A DNA stretch of 64,000 bases from Glaciecola flavus (GTDB taxonomy: Bacteria; Pseudomonadota; Gammaproteobacteria; Enterobacterales; Alteromonadaceae): assembly GCF_042646125.1 (NCBI RefSeq), contig NZ_JBHRSW010000014.1, positions 1-64,000 of the forward strand. The letters are read 5' to 3'. The notes under the pieces are model-generated. The model was not told where the DNA came from. It saw nothing but the letters and a program-made list of their open reading frames with translations, and made no database searches. Both the position numbers and the translations under genes were made by a program. Of this stretch, positions 6,631-16,374 are shown piece by piece; positions within the stretch are counted from its first letter, which is position 1; the number at the start of each line of letters is the position of its first letter.

Positions 6631-7721
6631 TGGCAGACGAGTCTAACAAGTCAGAAAAAGCTACTCCTTATAAACTCGAAGAAGCAAAAAAGAAAGGGCA
6701 AGTAGCTAAAAGCAATGAAGTGTCTAGCTTACTCATATTCATAGCTTTTTGTGCAGTTTTGTTTATGACAGGGGGGCAAATTTGGGAAGGTTTAAAAACG
6801 CAAATGCGAGAACTTCTGCTTTATTCTGGTCAGGTAACATTGAATATAACGACCTTAAAAGGGCTTTTTTTACATTCCTCTTTTACTGTTTTCGAGTTAT
6901 TTGCCCCATTGTTATTTGTGATCATGTTAGCGGCAGTATTATTTAATGTGGTTCAAACCGGCTTTGTATTTTCTACTCATCCGATAACTCCAGATTTCAC
7001 TCGATTGAACCCTGTAAAAGGAATGAAAAAAATATTTGCTATTAAAACGCTGTTTGAGTTACTCAAAGCGATTTTAAAAGTGGGCATTATTGTTTTGGTA
7101 TGGTTAAACATTGGTGAGTATTGGTTAGACAAAGTAATGCAAAGTTATGGCATGACTGAAAACAGTTTTGTTGTGCATTGGGTAAATATGTCTATTGTGT
7201 TATCACTAATGATTGTTGGTTTAATACTACCTCATGCACTTATCGATTTTGCGTTTAGCAAGTGGGACTTTGGTCGGCAAATGCGAATGAGTATGCAAGA
7301 CATAAAGGACGAACACAAAAAGCGTGAGGGTGACCCCCAAGTCAAACAAAAGCAAAAACAAATTCAAAAAGAACTACTGAAAAAAGCAGCATCATTAAAA
7401 AGTGTCAAGGATGCTGACGTGATTATTACTAATCCTGAGCATATTGCAGTAGCTCTATCATATAAGCCGAAAGAAATGTTAGCTCCGAAAATTTTGTCGA
7501 TGGGAGCGGATAAAAATGCTGCTGTCATTCGCAAGATTGCTCGGCATCACAATGTGCCTATTTTCCGAAACGTGCCACTCGCCAGAGCTATATACAATAA
7601 TAGTGTTATAGATGGTTTTATACCTGAAAAATGCTATCAAGGCGTGGCTGAAATTTTAAAACAAGTATTAGTTTTAAATGATGTTACAAATAAAGGTCAC
7701 CAGCAAGGAAGGCAGTCATGA
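6630..7721 (+). CDS. flhB: Flagellar export switch protein FlhB (NPEH variant)
   Basis: A 363-residue protein starts at the ATG at 6630 (MADESNKSEKATPYKLEEAK), which overlaps the fliR stop. Four membrane helices are followed by a cytoplasmic domain. FlhB switches export specificity after self-cleavage between N and P of a highly conserved NPTH motif. Here the motif reads N268-P-E-H (7431-7442), with Glu for Thr, inside an otherwise normal context (DVIITNPEHIAVALSYK). The Asn-Pro bond is retained, so cleavage may still occur. The stop overlaps the flhA start (ATGA). Confidence 0.95.
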   Translation: MADESNKSEKATPYKLEEAKKKGQVAKSNEVSSLLIFIAFCAVLFMTGGQIWEGLKTQMRELLLYSGQVTLNITTLKGLFLHSSFTVFELFAPLLFVIMLAAVLFNVVQTGFVFSTHPITPDFTRLNPVKGMKKIFAIKTLFELLKAILKVGIIVLVWLNIGEYWLDKVMQSYGMTENSFVVHWVNMSIVLSLMIVGLILPHALIDFAFSKWDFGRQMRMSMQDIKDEHKKREGDPQVKQKQKQIQKELLKKAASLKSVKDADVIITNPEHIAVALSYKPKEMLAPKILSMGADKNAAVIRKIARHHNVPIFRNVPLARAIYNNSVIDGFIPEKCYQGVAEILKQVLVLNDVTNKGHQQGRQS

Positions 7722-9796
7722 TAGGTTTGTTTAAACAAGGAAAAAGTGAACTCGCATTGGTGTTGGCTGTTGTAGCAATACTCATGCTGTTGTTCATTCC
7801 TGTACCTGCGGCTTTTTTAGACCTATTACTCTTGATGAATTTTAGCTTAGCTTTAGTTATTTTGTTGTTGACTTTTTATACCGATAAACCGCTTAGCTTT
7901 TCAACGTTTCCTTCTTTGATATTGATAGCGACTTTATTTCGTTTGGGGTTAAACGTATCTTCAACACGACTAATCTTAGCTGATGCAGATGCTGGACAAG
8001 TAATAAGTGCTATTGGTTCACAAGTGGTTGACGGAAATTATGTTATTGGCTTGGTCGTGTTCCTTATTCTTATTGTTGTTCAATATGTAGTTGTTACTAA
8101 CGGAGCTCAACGTGTCGCCGAAGTAGCTGCTCGCTTCACATTGGATAGTATGCCAGGCAAACAAATGAGTATTGATGCAGATTTAAACATGGGCATCATT
8201 GATGAAGTCGAAGCTAAAGAGAGGCGTCTAGCAATTGAAAAAGAAGCAAACTTTTATGGCGCGATGGATGGCTCTACCAAATTCGTTAAAGGTGACGCCA
8301 TTGCCGGTATTATTATTATTCTTATAAATATCATCGGTGGTCTGTCTATCGGTGTAGCGCAGCATAATATGTCGTGGGCAGAAGCGTTACATACCTTCAC
8401 TTTACTTACTGTTGGTGACGGTATTGTTACTCAGATTCCATCACTCATTGTAGCGACTGCTACCGGAATAATTATTACTCGCGCTGCATCTGACTCCCAG
8501 CTAGGAAAGGAGTTGACTAAGCAAATTACTTCACAGCCTAAAATTCTTGTTATTATTGCAATTACTCTTGGCGTGCTGGTATTTATGCCAGGATTACCCA
8601 CCTTACCTTTGTTGCTATTGTCGCTAGTCTTCGGTGTTATTGCTTTTGTAGCTCAACGTTCGAATGGTAAGTCTGACATAAATGAAACTGAATCTCAGGA
8701 TAATTTGCTGCATCAAGAACATTCATCAACCGGCGGTTCTGATCTTTATACACTCACTCAAATAAATACTTTGGAATTACGATTGGGGTTTGAAGTAAAT
8801 GAATTTGTGGAAAATGAGAAAAGTACGCTAAAAACTCGCTTGAATAGTTTTAGAAAACAATTTGCAATTGATTTTGGTGTGGTATTACCGACTGAATCAA
8901 TACTGGTTGATAACTCACTCACGGCAAATGAATACCATCTCTATATTCAAGGTTCACTTGTTGCGAAAGGTGATGTTTTGGCTGAGCATCACTTGGCAAT
9001 AGATCCAACGGGAAAGAGAAATGATTTGAATGGCAAGAAAACTAAAGAACCAACTTATGGTTTGCCTGCGATTTGGATAATGGACAAAGACGTCGATTTA
9101 GCCAGAAATGGAGGGTACACAGTTGTCGACCCAGAAACAACTTTGTTAACCCACATTACCGAAACACTAAAACGGTACAGCCCAGAGTTTATAACTCGTA
9201 AAGAAGCTGAAAAACTTTTATCTAAGGTAGCAGAATCTCAATCTGGCTTAATAGATGAATTGGTACCTGCAATATTGTCATATTCAGAAATTCAAAAAAT
9301 TCTTCAAATACTTCTCCAAGAGAAAGTATCAATCCGCAATTTACCGATGATTTTAGAAGAATTGGTTGATGTGGCTAGAGCGGATAAATCTACGAACTTA
9401 TTAGTAGAGGCTGTTAGAAGAAAACTTCGTAATCAAATTTGTCAATCGCTAGTAGATAAAAATAGCACTTTAAATGTACTAACTTTTGAACCTAGATTTG
9501 AACAACGTCTGGTGGCAGGGGTTGTTGAGGGTGACACTAGTATGTCGCTAGCAATTGATTCTGCGACAACTGAGTCGTTGTTAAAGTCCCTATCAAATAA
9601 TGTAGAAAAAATGATGGGGAAACGGGTTAAACCTGTCGTGCTATGTACTCCAATACTTCGTAGACATTTGTTTTTGTTTTGCGAGAGGGCACTACCTCAA
9701 ATGCATATCTTGTCATTAAACGAAATTCCAACAACGGTAAATGTGCAGTCATTTGCTATTGTTTCGGATAGCACATCAACAAACAAGGCGGCGTAA
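7718..9796 (+). CDS. flhA: Flagellar export component FlhA
   Basis: This 692-residue protein has the full FlhA layout. A hydrophobic N-terminal half with about eight membrane helices contains the FHIPEP signature region (RVAEVAARFTLDSMPGKQMS, about residues 131-150) and TLFRLGLNVSSTRLIL. A cytoplasmic domain from about residue 330 forms the nonameric substrate-docking ring. Length is as usual. The start overlaps flhB by four bases, and flgF starts 2 bases after its stop. Confidence 0.97.
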   Translation: MIGLFKQGKSELALVLAVVAILMLLFIPVPAAFLDLLLLMNFSLALVILLLTFYTDKPLSFSTFPSLILIATLFRLGLNVSSTRLILADADAGQVISAIGSQVVDGNYVIGLVVFLILIVVQYVVVTNGAQRVAEVAARFTLDSMPGKQMSIDADLNMGIIDEVEAKERRLAIEKEANFYGAMDGSTKFVKGDAIAGIIIILINIIGGLSIGVAQHNMSWAEALHTFTLLTVGDGIVTQIPSLIVATATGIIITRAASDSQLGKELTKQITSQPKILVIIAITLGVLVFMPGLPTLPLLLLSLVFGVIAFVAQRSNGKSDINETESQDNLLHQEHSSTGGSDLYTLTQINTLELRLGFEVNEFVENEKSTLKTRLNSFRKQFAIDFGVVLPTESILVDNSLTANEYHLYIQGSLVAKGDVLAEHHLAIDPTGKRNDLNGKKTKEPTYGLPAIWIMDKDVDLARNGGYTVVDPETTLLTHITETLKRYSPEFITRKEAEKLLSKVAESQSGLIDELVPAILSYSEIQKILQILLQEKVSIRNLPMILEELVDVARADKSTNLLVEAVRRKLRNQICQSLVDKNSTLNVLTFEPRFEQRLVAGVVEGDTSMSLAIDSATTESLLKSLSNNVEKMMGKRVKPVVLCTPILRRHLFLFCERALPQMHILSLNEIPTTVNVQSFAIVSDSTSTNKAA

Positions 9797-9798
9797 AA

Positions 9799-10482
9799 AT
9801 GAGTAATGAAGCTATAGACATAGTGCTTAAGAGCATTCAAAACAATGTCAAGCAAGTTGATTTAGTGAGTCACAATATCGCCAATGCTAACACTCCGGGG
9901 TATATGGCTACGGAGGTTTTTTCAGAGTTTTCTATTGATGGTCAAAATCAGGTTCGTGAGGCAGTTTCTGCTAAAACAACCAGTGCAATTATTAATTCAG
10001 GCCGTGCCCTTGATGTAGCTATGGTCAATGAGGGCTTTTTATTGCTCGAACTAAATGGTGAATCAGTCATTACACGACAAGGTCGTTTCCATATCAACTC
10101 AAATAATCAGCTTACTCACTTGTCTGGTGCCAGAGTAATTGGAGAATTGGGTGCTATTGAGTTACCTGAGGGTGATGTTCAAATTGATAGCAAAGGCGAC
10201 ATATTTGTTAACGGTCAACAGGTTGACAAACTGACGACAGTGTCAGTTAGTTCTGGTGCACAAGTTACTCGCTTGGGTAATTCTGTTTATAAAGTTAGTG
10301 ATGGGTACCAAATAATTGAAAACAATATACAGCAAGGAGCGATCAATGGCGCGAATGCTGAAGTGTCCAAAGATATGATTCGTATGATTGAATTGTCTAG
10401 GCATACGCAAAGTTTGCAAAAAGCGATACTAGCAATTGATCAAGTAGCAAACGCAGGAATAAATGAGTTAGGGAAAAGATAA
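9799..10482 (+). CDS. flgF: Proximal rod protein FlgF-like
   Basis: This 227-residue protein of the flagellar rod/hook family has the N-terminal pattern DLVSHNIANANTPGYMATEV and a C-terminal heptad-rich helix ending IRMIELSRHTQSLQKAIL. The two ends form the coiled core of the rod. It directly precedes flgG, as flgF usually does, and is slightly shorter than typical FlgF (about 245-250). It is exported by the same apparatus without a signal peptide. Confidence 0.88.
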   Translation: MSNEAIDIVLKSIQNNVKQVDLVSHNIANANTPGYMATEVFSEFSIDGQNQVREAVSAKTTSAIINSGRALDVAMVNEGFLLLELNGESVITRQGRFHINSNNQLTHLSGARVIGELGAIELPEGDVQIDSKGDIFVNGQQVDKLTTVSVSSGAQVTRLGNSVYKVSDGYQIIENNIQQGAINGANAEVSKDMIRMIELSRHTQSLQKAILAIDQVANAGINELGKR

Positions 10483-10484
10483 AA

Positions 10485-11264
10485 ATGATTGAATCACTCT
10501 ATATAGCAGAAACTGGGATGACGTCTCAGCAACGTCTCATCGATGTAATATCAAACAATATTGCAAATGCTTCAACACCTGGATTTAAGAAAACAAATCT
10601 AAGTTTTGTTGACCTTGTTTATCAAACAACACCAAATTCAAATACTGATTTAGGCAGTTTATCGTCATCCACTAATAATGGTGCCGGTGTGAAAATCATG
10701 ACAGGCATGAAGGATTTCACAATAGGAGACTTAAAGCCTACTGGAAACCCTTTTGATCTTGCCATTCAAGGTGATGGATTTATAGAGGTTGAAATGCCAT
10801 CTGGAGACTATGCGTATACGCGAGCAGGACGTATGCGTTTAGACGAAGATGGTAACTTGGTAACAGCACATGGGTACAAGCTTTCAACAAATATACAACT
10901 TCCACCAGACGCTAAAAATATGACTATTTCTAGCGATGGGCGGGTGATGGTTGAGCTAGATGGTAGTGAAGAAATACAAGAAATTGGCCAAATTGAGCTA
11001 ACTAAATTTACGAATAATGAGGGCTTGGACAATTTGGGGAACAATCTATATGGAGCGTCTGATCGAACAGGAAGTGCTATGTATAGTAAACCTGGGGAGC
11101 TAGGCACTGGTCAGATTCTTCAGGGTTCAACTGAAGTGAGTAATGTATCAATGACTGAGGAAATGGTTAATTTGATGCTAGCACAACGTGGTTACCAGCT
11201 TAATGCGAGAATAATACAAGTTTCGGATCAGTTGTTAGACACAATCAATAATTTAAGACGATGA
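10485..11264 (+). CDS. flgG: Distal rod protein FlgG
   Basis: This 259-residue protein has typical FlgG length. It shows LYIAETGMTSQQRLIDVISN near the N terminus followed by NIANASTPGFKKTNLSF, a GDGFIEVEMPSGDYAYTRAG core, and a C-terminal VSNVSMTEEMVNLMLAQRGY. FlgG forms the distal rod that crosses the periplasm. Its stop overlaps the flgA ATG (ATGA). Every diagnostic segment is present. Confidence 0.97.
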   Translation: MIESLYIAETGMTSQQRLIDVISNNIANASTPGFKKTNLSFVDLVYQTTPNSNTDLGSLSSSTNNGAGVKIMTGMKDFTIGDLKPTGNPFDLAIQGDGFIEVEMPSGDYAYTRAGRMRLDEDGNLVTAHGYKLSTNIQLPPDAKNMTISSDGRVMVELDGSEEIQEIGQIELTKFTNNEGLDNLGNNLYGASDRTGSAMYSKPGELGTGQILQGSTEVSNVSMTEEMVNLMLAQRGYQLNARIIQVSDQLLDTINNLRR

Positions 11265-12178
11265 AAACTACGTTTCTTATTCTCGCTTTTTGCCTATTAC
11301 TCGCAGATTGGTGCAGAGCTTCGGAAGCACAATTTAAGCAGCCTATAAATAGACTGACTGCACCAGTTTTGTTCTCTGATGTAGTGACCGTTGACTCTGA
11401 AGACTTGAATGAACTCCAATGGCCACATCAACTAGTTGGTTGGATAGAACAAAAAGATGTTGAGTCTTGGTTAGTTACTCAAAAAAGTAGAATAAACAAC
11501 ATCAATTGGGATGGAATAGCGAAAGTATGGGTGGAAATTTGCTACCCAATAAAAGATAGCGCATTTAAACCAGCAGTTATTTCTGAATTGTCAGCACAGT
11601 TGGCGCAGTTACACGTGTCGTTGCTTGCTTTAGAACATAAAGGTTTGTTTTGCGCAGATTCTCCTAATTATAGCATAACCTTGAAGTCTCTAAAGCGCAT
11701 GGGTGTGCGACATCTAAATGCTGAGTTTTTGCTTACTACAACAGACCAATTGTCTGGTAAAAAACGGATTGTCGACGTAGCACTTAAGTTAACTTACATG
11801 GGGTCAATTAATAGTTTGTCTCTAAACAGGGATGCAGAAAAATATGCAAGTTTAAATTGCAGTGACTACTCAATCGAAAAACGAAATTGGACAGGTAAAG
11901 AGCTTGCTGTAGAAGCGTTGAACACCAATTACGTATTCAAAAAGTCATTGAATAGAGGTAGCACCATATTGCTAAGTGATATTCAGCTAAGAAACGCGGT
12001 TACTCAAGGCCAAACAATAAAGGTTACGGTAGTAAATGGACCAGTAGTTATAGAGGCGAAAGGCAAGGCAATGGCGAGTGCAAACGAGGGTGAAAGGATT
12101 AAGGTTAAAGTTAACGGGAGTAAGTCATTGAGCGATGCTGTAGTGGTCGCTAAGGGAGAAGTACATGTTTCGGTATAG
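11261..12178 (+). CDS. flgA: P-ring assembly chaperone FlgA
   Basis: This 305-residue exported protein has an N-terminal signal peptide (about residues 1-20). A long family-specific N-terminal region is followed by the conserved SAF-like C-terminal domain from about residue 205 (GKELAVEALNTNYVFKKSLN then RGSTILLSDIQLRNAVTQGQ). FlgA helps FlgI assemble into the P ring in the periplasm. It overlaps flgG by four bases and flgH by 14. It is longer than enterobacterial FlgA (about 220). Confidence 0.88.
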   Translation: MKTTFLILAFCLLLADWCRASEAQFKQPINRLTAPVLFSDVVTVDSEDLNELQWPHQLVGWIEQKDVESWLVTQKSRINNINWDGIAKVWVEICYPIKDSAFKPAVISELSAQLAQLHVSLLALEHKGLFCADSPNYSITLKSLKRMGVRHLNAEFLLTTTDQLSGKKRIVDVALKLTYMGSINSLSLNRDAEKYASLNCSDYSIEKRNWTGKELAVEALNTNYVFKKSLNRGSTILLSDIQLRNAVTQGQTIKVTVVNGPVVIEAKGKAMASANEGERIKVKVNGSKSLSDAVVVAKGEVHVSV

Positions 12179-12731
12179 CATTTTTATTGTATTTTTTATG
12201 TTAACTACGATTGCAAGTGCGCAATCACTTTACGATGAAACAAAATTTAAGACACTTTACGCTGATAAAAAGGCGTTGAACGTTGGTGATGGAATAACCA
12301 TTTTGGTTTATCAAAGTTTACAAGCAACATCTAGTGCAGGTGAGGTTAGTGAAGGGCAGTTTGGATTTACAGGCAGTGCTTCTGTAGATGAAAAAAACTG
12401 GAACAGAGGGCTGAGTCTTGGTTCTTCTAATGAAGGGAATGCAGGTACTAACAGAAATGGATTTGTAAGGGCTCAATTGACCGCAGTAGTGATAGGGAAG
12501 TTTGATGAAGACACCCTAGTTATTGAAGGAACACAAAAGATAACTGTGAATGAAGAGCAACAAACTATAACCATAAAAGGAAATGTTCGCTTAGAGGACA
12601 TCAGTAGCGACAATGTTGTACCTTCGTTTCGCGTTCAAAATGCGGAAATACTTATTGAAGGCGAAGGCGAAGTAACATCTGGTAAAAATGGTAACGTTTT
12701 TACTCGGTTTATTGAATGGTTGGGGTTTTAG
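12165..12731 (+). CDS. flgH: L-ring protein FlgH, without lipobox
   Basis: This 188-residue protein has the FlgH core: LYADKKALNVGDGITILVYQ, then NRNGFVRAQLTAVVIGKFDE and DTLVIEGTQKITVNEEQQTI. FlgH normally is a lipoprotein forming the outer-membrane L ring. Here the signal peptide ends TTIASAQS with a signal-peptidase-I style site, and no cysteine is present in the first 30 residues, so it should not be lipidated. It overlaps flgA by 14 bases; flgI starts 1 base after it. Confidence 0.92.
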   Translation: MFRYSIFIVFFMLTTIASAQSLYDETKFKTLYADKKALNVGDGITILVYQSLQATSSAGEVSEGQFGFTGSASVDEKNWNRGLSLGSSNEGNAGTNRNGFVRAQLTAVVIGKFDEDTLVIEGTQKITVNEEQQTITIKGNVRLEDISSDNVVPSFRVQNAEILIEGEGEVTSGKNGNVFTRFIEWLGF

Positions 12732-12732
12732 T

Positions 12733-13845
12733 ATGAAGTATAAGCAAATATTCTCCATTGCTATATTAGGTTTATTTCTCATTCAAGCGAATGCTTCTAA
12801 TGTTCGTTTGAAAGATTTAGCTCGTATTCAAGGTGTACAAGATAACCCTTTAATTGGTTATGGTTTGGTTGTTGGTTTGTCAGGCTCAGGTGATTCGTCA
12901 AATAATCAAGCGACGATTCAATCTCTTAGCAATACTTTGAGAAGTTTTAACTTGATAGTCGATGCAAAGCAAGTGAAGAGTCGTAATGTTGCAGCGGTTA
13001 TGGTCACAACATCATTACCCGCATATGCACAACAAGGAGATACGCTCGAGGTAAATGTGTCATCTATAGGTGATGCGAGAAGTCTGCAAGGTGGAACACT
13101 TTTACTGACCCCTCTTGAAGCCTCAAACGGAGAGGTTTACGCACTAGCACAAGGACCTTTGAGTGTTGGGGGTTATCGTTTCGATTTTAATGGTAACAGG
13201 GTTCAGAAAAACCATCCGACAGTGGGTGTGGTTCCGAATGGTGCTAATGTTGAAAAAAGTATTGAATACAATTTCGATATAGAAAACAACGGGTTAACAT
13301 TAGTTCTCAACGAACCAGATTTTACCACTGCGCAACGTATTATTGACGCTATTTCCACTAGATTTCCGAGTAGTAACATATCGTCAGACCATCCAGGTAA
13401 GATCAAGTTGCAGCTTTCTTCTCAATTGCCATTAATGCAGCTTATGTCAAACATTGAATCAATCAAAGTTCAACCTGACGCCTTTGCTCGAGTTGTCATA
13501 AATGAACGCAATGGCACTGTTGTAGCTGGGGCTAGCGTTAGGATTGATGATGTTGTTATCAGTCACGGAGAATTAAAACTCAGAATTGAAACAGAGTTTT
13601 CAGCATCACAACCTAACGGCTTTTTTCGCCAGACGGGAGACTCTATAGGCTCTTTAGTTGTGGCCAATTCTGAACTTGAAGTATCAGAAGGGGAAAAAGG
13701 AGAGGTACATGCTTTGCCAGGTGCCAGCATTGGTGAGTTGGTCGATGCTTTAAAAGCTCTTAATTTGTCAACGCGAGATTTGATCTCTGTTTTACAAGCT
13801 ATTAAACAATCTGGTGCTTTGCATGCAGAACTGATTATTCAATAA
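12733..13845 (+). CDS. flgI: P-ring protein FlgI
   Basis: A 370-residue protein starts at the ATG at 12733 with a signal peptide ending near IQANA. The family core is clear: VRLKDLARIQGVQDNPLIGY with GLVVGLSGSGDSS, then VVINERNGTVVAGASVRIDD and a C terminus STRDLISVLQAIKQSGALHA. FlgI builds the periplasmic P ring around the rod. Length is normal. Together with FlgH and FlgA it shows the system is built to cross a Gram-negative envelope. Confidence 0.96.
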   Translation: MKYKQIFSIAILGLFLIQANASNVRLKDLARIQGVQDNPLIGYGLVVGLSGSGDSSNNQATIQSLSNTLRSFNLIVDAKQVKSRNVAAVMVTTSLPAYAQQGDTLEVNVSSIGDARSLQGGTLLLTPLEASNGEVYALAQGPLSVGGYRFDFNGNRVQKNHPTVGVVPNGANVEKSIEYNFDIENNGLTLVLNEPDFTTAQRIIDAISTRFPSSNISSDHPGKIKLQLSSQLPLMQLMSNIESIKVQPDAFARVVINERNGTVVAGASVRIDDVVISHGELKLRIETEFSASQPNGFFRQTGDSIGSLVVANSELEVSEGEKGEVHALPGASIGELVDALKALNLSTRDLISVLQAIKQSGALHAELIIQ

Positions 13846-13857
13846 GGAATTTATTAA

Positions 13858-14214
13858 ATGGAACCGGTAACTATAGAAATCGTGAAATTTGCCTTAGATA
13901 TGCAATCTGCACAACAACAGATTGCCGCAAGAAATATTGCCAATGCAGATTTTCAGACTCAAATGAAATTGGATTACAAACAGCCTCTCAGTCGTTTAGC
14001 TGCAATGAATGATGAACAGAGACTTGATTACTTAAAGGTGTTTAACAGTAACACTAAAAATATCGAGTCTCTTGAGTATGACACTGGTAGAACTATAGAT
14101 CTAGCATCTGAAAATGCTGAATCTACAAGAGCAATGCTCGAGTTTCAGGCCTTAGTAGAAGCGCTAAACCGACGCTTAAGTATTAAGTCATTGGTGTTGG
14201 GAGCACAAAAATAA
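13858..14214 (+). CDS. flgB: Proximal rod protein FlgB
   Basis: This 118-residue protein shows the rod-protein N terminus ALDMQSAQQQIAARNIANAD and an amphipathic C terminus STRAMLEFQALVEALNRRLS. Size and position before flgC and fliE identify it as FlgB. It overlaps the flgC ATG by one base (TAATG). Confidence 0.88.
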   Translation: MEPVTIEIVKFALDMQSAQQQIAARNIANADFQTQMKLDYKQPLSRLAAMNDEQRLDYLKVFNSNTKNIESLEYDTGRTIDLASENAESTRAMLEFQALVEALNRRLSIKSLVLGAQK

Positions 14215-14612
14215 TGGCGGTCACGGAAGTAATGAATGTATCTGATTATGGTATGTACTATCAGAAAATGCGCATTGACGCAGCTACTATCAATTTGGCA
14301 AATGCAAATATAGTCCAACCTACAAATGGCAAAGGTTTTCAACCACTGACTGTTCAGTTAGACAGCAGTATTAATTCTTCGTCTTTTGATAAAGAACAAG
14401 TGAAGATGCAAGAGTTGAATACTCCTGATCGAAAAATATTTCAACCTGACCATCCAATGGCTGATATACAAGGTTTTGTCCGTTACACAAATATTGATGT
14501 TGCAGAACAAATGGTAATCCTTACAGAAGCAACGAGGGCATATGAAGCAAATGTAAAAGCGTTTAATGCTCAAATGAGTATTAATAGTAAGGCTTTAGAG
14601 ATAGGCAAGTAA
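14214..14612 (+). CDS. flgC: Proximal rod protein FlgC
   Basis: This 132-residue protein has the diagnostic FlgC C terminus MVILTEATRAYEANVKAFNA and a central NTPDRKIFQPDHPMADIQGF segment, where family members carry the DP-xHPDAD motif. FlgB, FlgC and FliE connect the rod to the MS ring. The N-terminal NIANxxTxG motif is degenerate here (INLANANIVQPTNG). Confidence 0.93.
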   Translation: MAVTEVMNVSDYGMYYQKMRIDAATINLANANIVQPTNGKGFQPLTVQLDSSINSSSFDKEQVKMQELNTPDRKIFQPDHPMADIQGFVRYTNIDVAEQMVILTEATRAYEANVKAFNAQMSINSKALEIGK

Positions 14613-14625
14613 AAAGGAGTTTAAA

Positions 14626-14934
14626 ATGACTGTTGAAATGATTTCTGCAATTGATAAAACTGAAAATACTCAATTTTTAGAATTGCTGCCCCAGCAATTG
14701 AATATGACCTCTAATCCAAATTTTAGTCAGATATTCACAGATAGTTTGAATGACATAAACATAAGTTTACAACGTGCAGACAGTGTACTTACTGATATGG
14801 CACTAAATAAATCGATTAGCACTCACGAAGTAATGATCGCAATGCAAGAAGCTAAGAGCGAACTACGTTTAGCTGTAGAGGTACGCAACAAATTGCTAGA
14901 AGGTTATCAAGAAATTATGAGAATGCAGGTGTAG
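14626..14934 (+). CDS. fliE: MS ring-rod junction protein FliE
   Basis: This 102-residue protein has the strongly conserved FliE C terminus HEVMIAMQEAKSELRLAVEV followed by RNKLLEGYQEIMRMQV. An AAAAGGAG ribosome site precedes the ATG. FliE links the MS ring to FlgB and is an early export substrate. fliF follows after 3 bases. Confidence 0.96.
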   Translation: MTVEMISAIDKTENTQFLELLPQQLNMTSNPNFSQIFTDSLNDINISLQRADSVLTDMALNKSISTHEVMIAMQEAKSELRLAVEVRNKLLEGYQEIMRMQV

Positions 14935-14937
14935 CAA

Positions 14938-16374
14938 ATGACCGAAGTATTAAATGCGATGGATAGTAAGAAAAGGTTGTCTTTTTTTGTATTGATGGGT
15001 GTGGGCGCTGTATTGTTTTTGGCAGCTGTTGTTTGGATACTTTCGCCAAAGTATAGCCCTGTTTTGGAGGGGCTTGATGAACAAACTGCTGCTGCGGCAA
15101 TAGCGAAATTAGACGAGCAAGGTGTCATTTATAGTCTGGCTCAAACGGCTAACGGAACGACTCTCATGGTGGATCAAGAAATTGCTGAAAAGCTTAGGGT
15201 TACATTATCTGAGAGCCTAGGTTTACCCGATGTACAAGGGCTAGAATTGTTTGATAATGCAGACTATAGCATGACTGATTTTTCTCAAGACGTAACATAT
15301 AAAAGAGCAATACAAGGTGAATTGGCTCGCACCATTTCATCTATGCCTGGAATAAAAAGCGCACGTGTCCATATAACATTTGCACCAAAACGATTATTTT
15401 CGGAAAACGCTTCTGAAGCGAAGGCTTCAGTATATCTCGAACAACACACCAATTTTAGTATTACAGATGAGCAGGTTGTAGGTATTAAAAGGCTTGTAGC
15501 AAATGCGGTTGATAAAATGTTAGCTACCAATGTTGCTATTTTCGATACTAGTGGCGCAGAACTAAACTCTCCTGATGAGCAAGGCTTAAGTGCAAGTTTA
15601 AACAAAAAGTATGAGGCAAAGCTGCAAGTTGAACGTGTACTAACCGAAAAAGCTTTTCGTATTTTAAGTTTGTTCGTACCTGCTGACAGTATCGCAATTT
15701 CAGTTGATGCATCGCTGAACTTTGATCAAAAAAGGAAGACTACGCAGGGCTTTGCTACTGGGCAAGATGGTCAAGGTCTTGTTGTTCGAGAGAAAGAGTC
15801 GAGAGTGTCTGCTCAACCAAGCAATGATGAAGAAGAACAGAGTATCGATGTTTCTTTATCACAAGAACGAGAAACAGAATACCGACATGGGCAAGAAACT
15901 GAAGAAACAGTATTTTCTGCGGGTGAAATAGAATCACTGAGCGTTGGTATTGCAATAAATGCTGATTTAAATGAAGCTCAATTGAATAAGTTAAGGCAAG
16001 TATTAGCAGCTGGTATGGGGATCAATCTAACTAGAGGTGACACTTTTGCGCTCGAAGTTTTGGATATCGCAAACCCTCCTGTTGAAAGTCAGCTATTCGA
16101 AGATAGTCAACTCTTAACTGACACGGAATTAGAGCATGCAGCTCCTTCCAACGTTGAAAAAGTTGATACTGGCGCCGTAATTCAGAACAAACCGGTTTAT
16201 TTGTTAAGCAGTAATTCTAACTTAATACTATTCCTAGTACTTGCCTTTGTTGTGTTATCAATTTTAACAGCCTTAGGTCTTGTTAGACATAGAGCTTTAC
16301 AAAAGAAAAAGCGTGAAAAGCTTTTGTTAGAAATCAATGAGTGGTTGGAGCAAGAGGATAAAGCGTATGTCTAG
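14938..16374 (+). CDS. fliF: MS-ring protein FliF, short C-terminal tail
   Basis: This 478-residue protein has a first membrane helix at about residues 16-37, ring-building modules including GELARTISSMPGIKSARVHI, and a second membrane helix at about residues 427-447. After it only about 29 residues remain (KKKREKLLLEINEWLEQED), and the whole protein is roughly 80 residues shorter than typical FliF (about 550-570). The cytoplasmic tail of FliF is what normally binds FliG, and no fliG follows. The tail still ends in an amphipathic helix that could bind the next gene's product, whose ATG overlaps the fliF end. Confidence 0.95.
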   Translation: MTEVLNAMDSKKRLSFFVLMGVGAVLFLAAVVWILSPKYSPVLEGLDEQTAAAAIAKLDEQGVIYSLAQTANGTTLMVDQEIAEKLRVTLSESLGLPDVQGLELFDNADYSMTDFSQDVTYKRAIQGELARTISSMPGIKSARVHITFAPKRLFSENASEAKASVYLEQHTNFSITDEQVVGIKRLVANAVDKMLATNVAIFDTSGAELNSPDEQGLSASLNKKYEAKLQVERVLTEKAFRILSLFVPADSIAISVDASLNFDQKRKTTQGFATGQDGQGLVVREKESRVSAQPSNDEEEQSIDVSLSQERETEYRHGQETEETVFSAGEIESLSVGIAINADLNEAQLNKLRQVLAAGMGINLTRGDTFALEVLDIANPPVESQLFEDSQLLTDTELEHAAPSNVEKVDTGAVIQNKPVYLLSSNSNLILFLVLAFVVLSILTALGLVRHRALQKKKREKLLLEINEWLEQEDKAYV

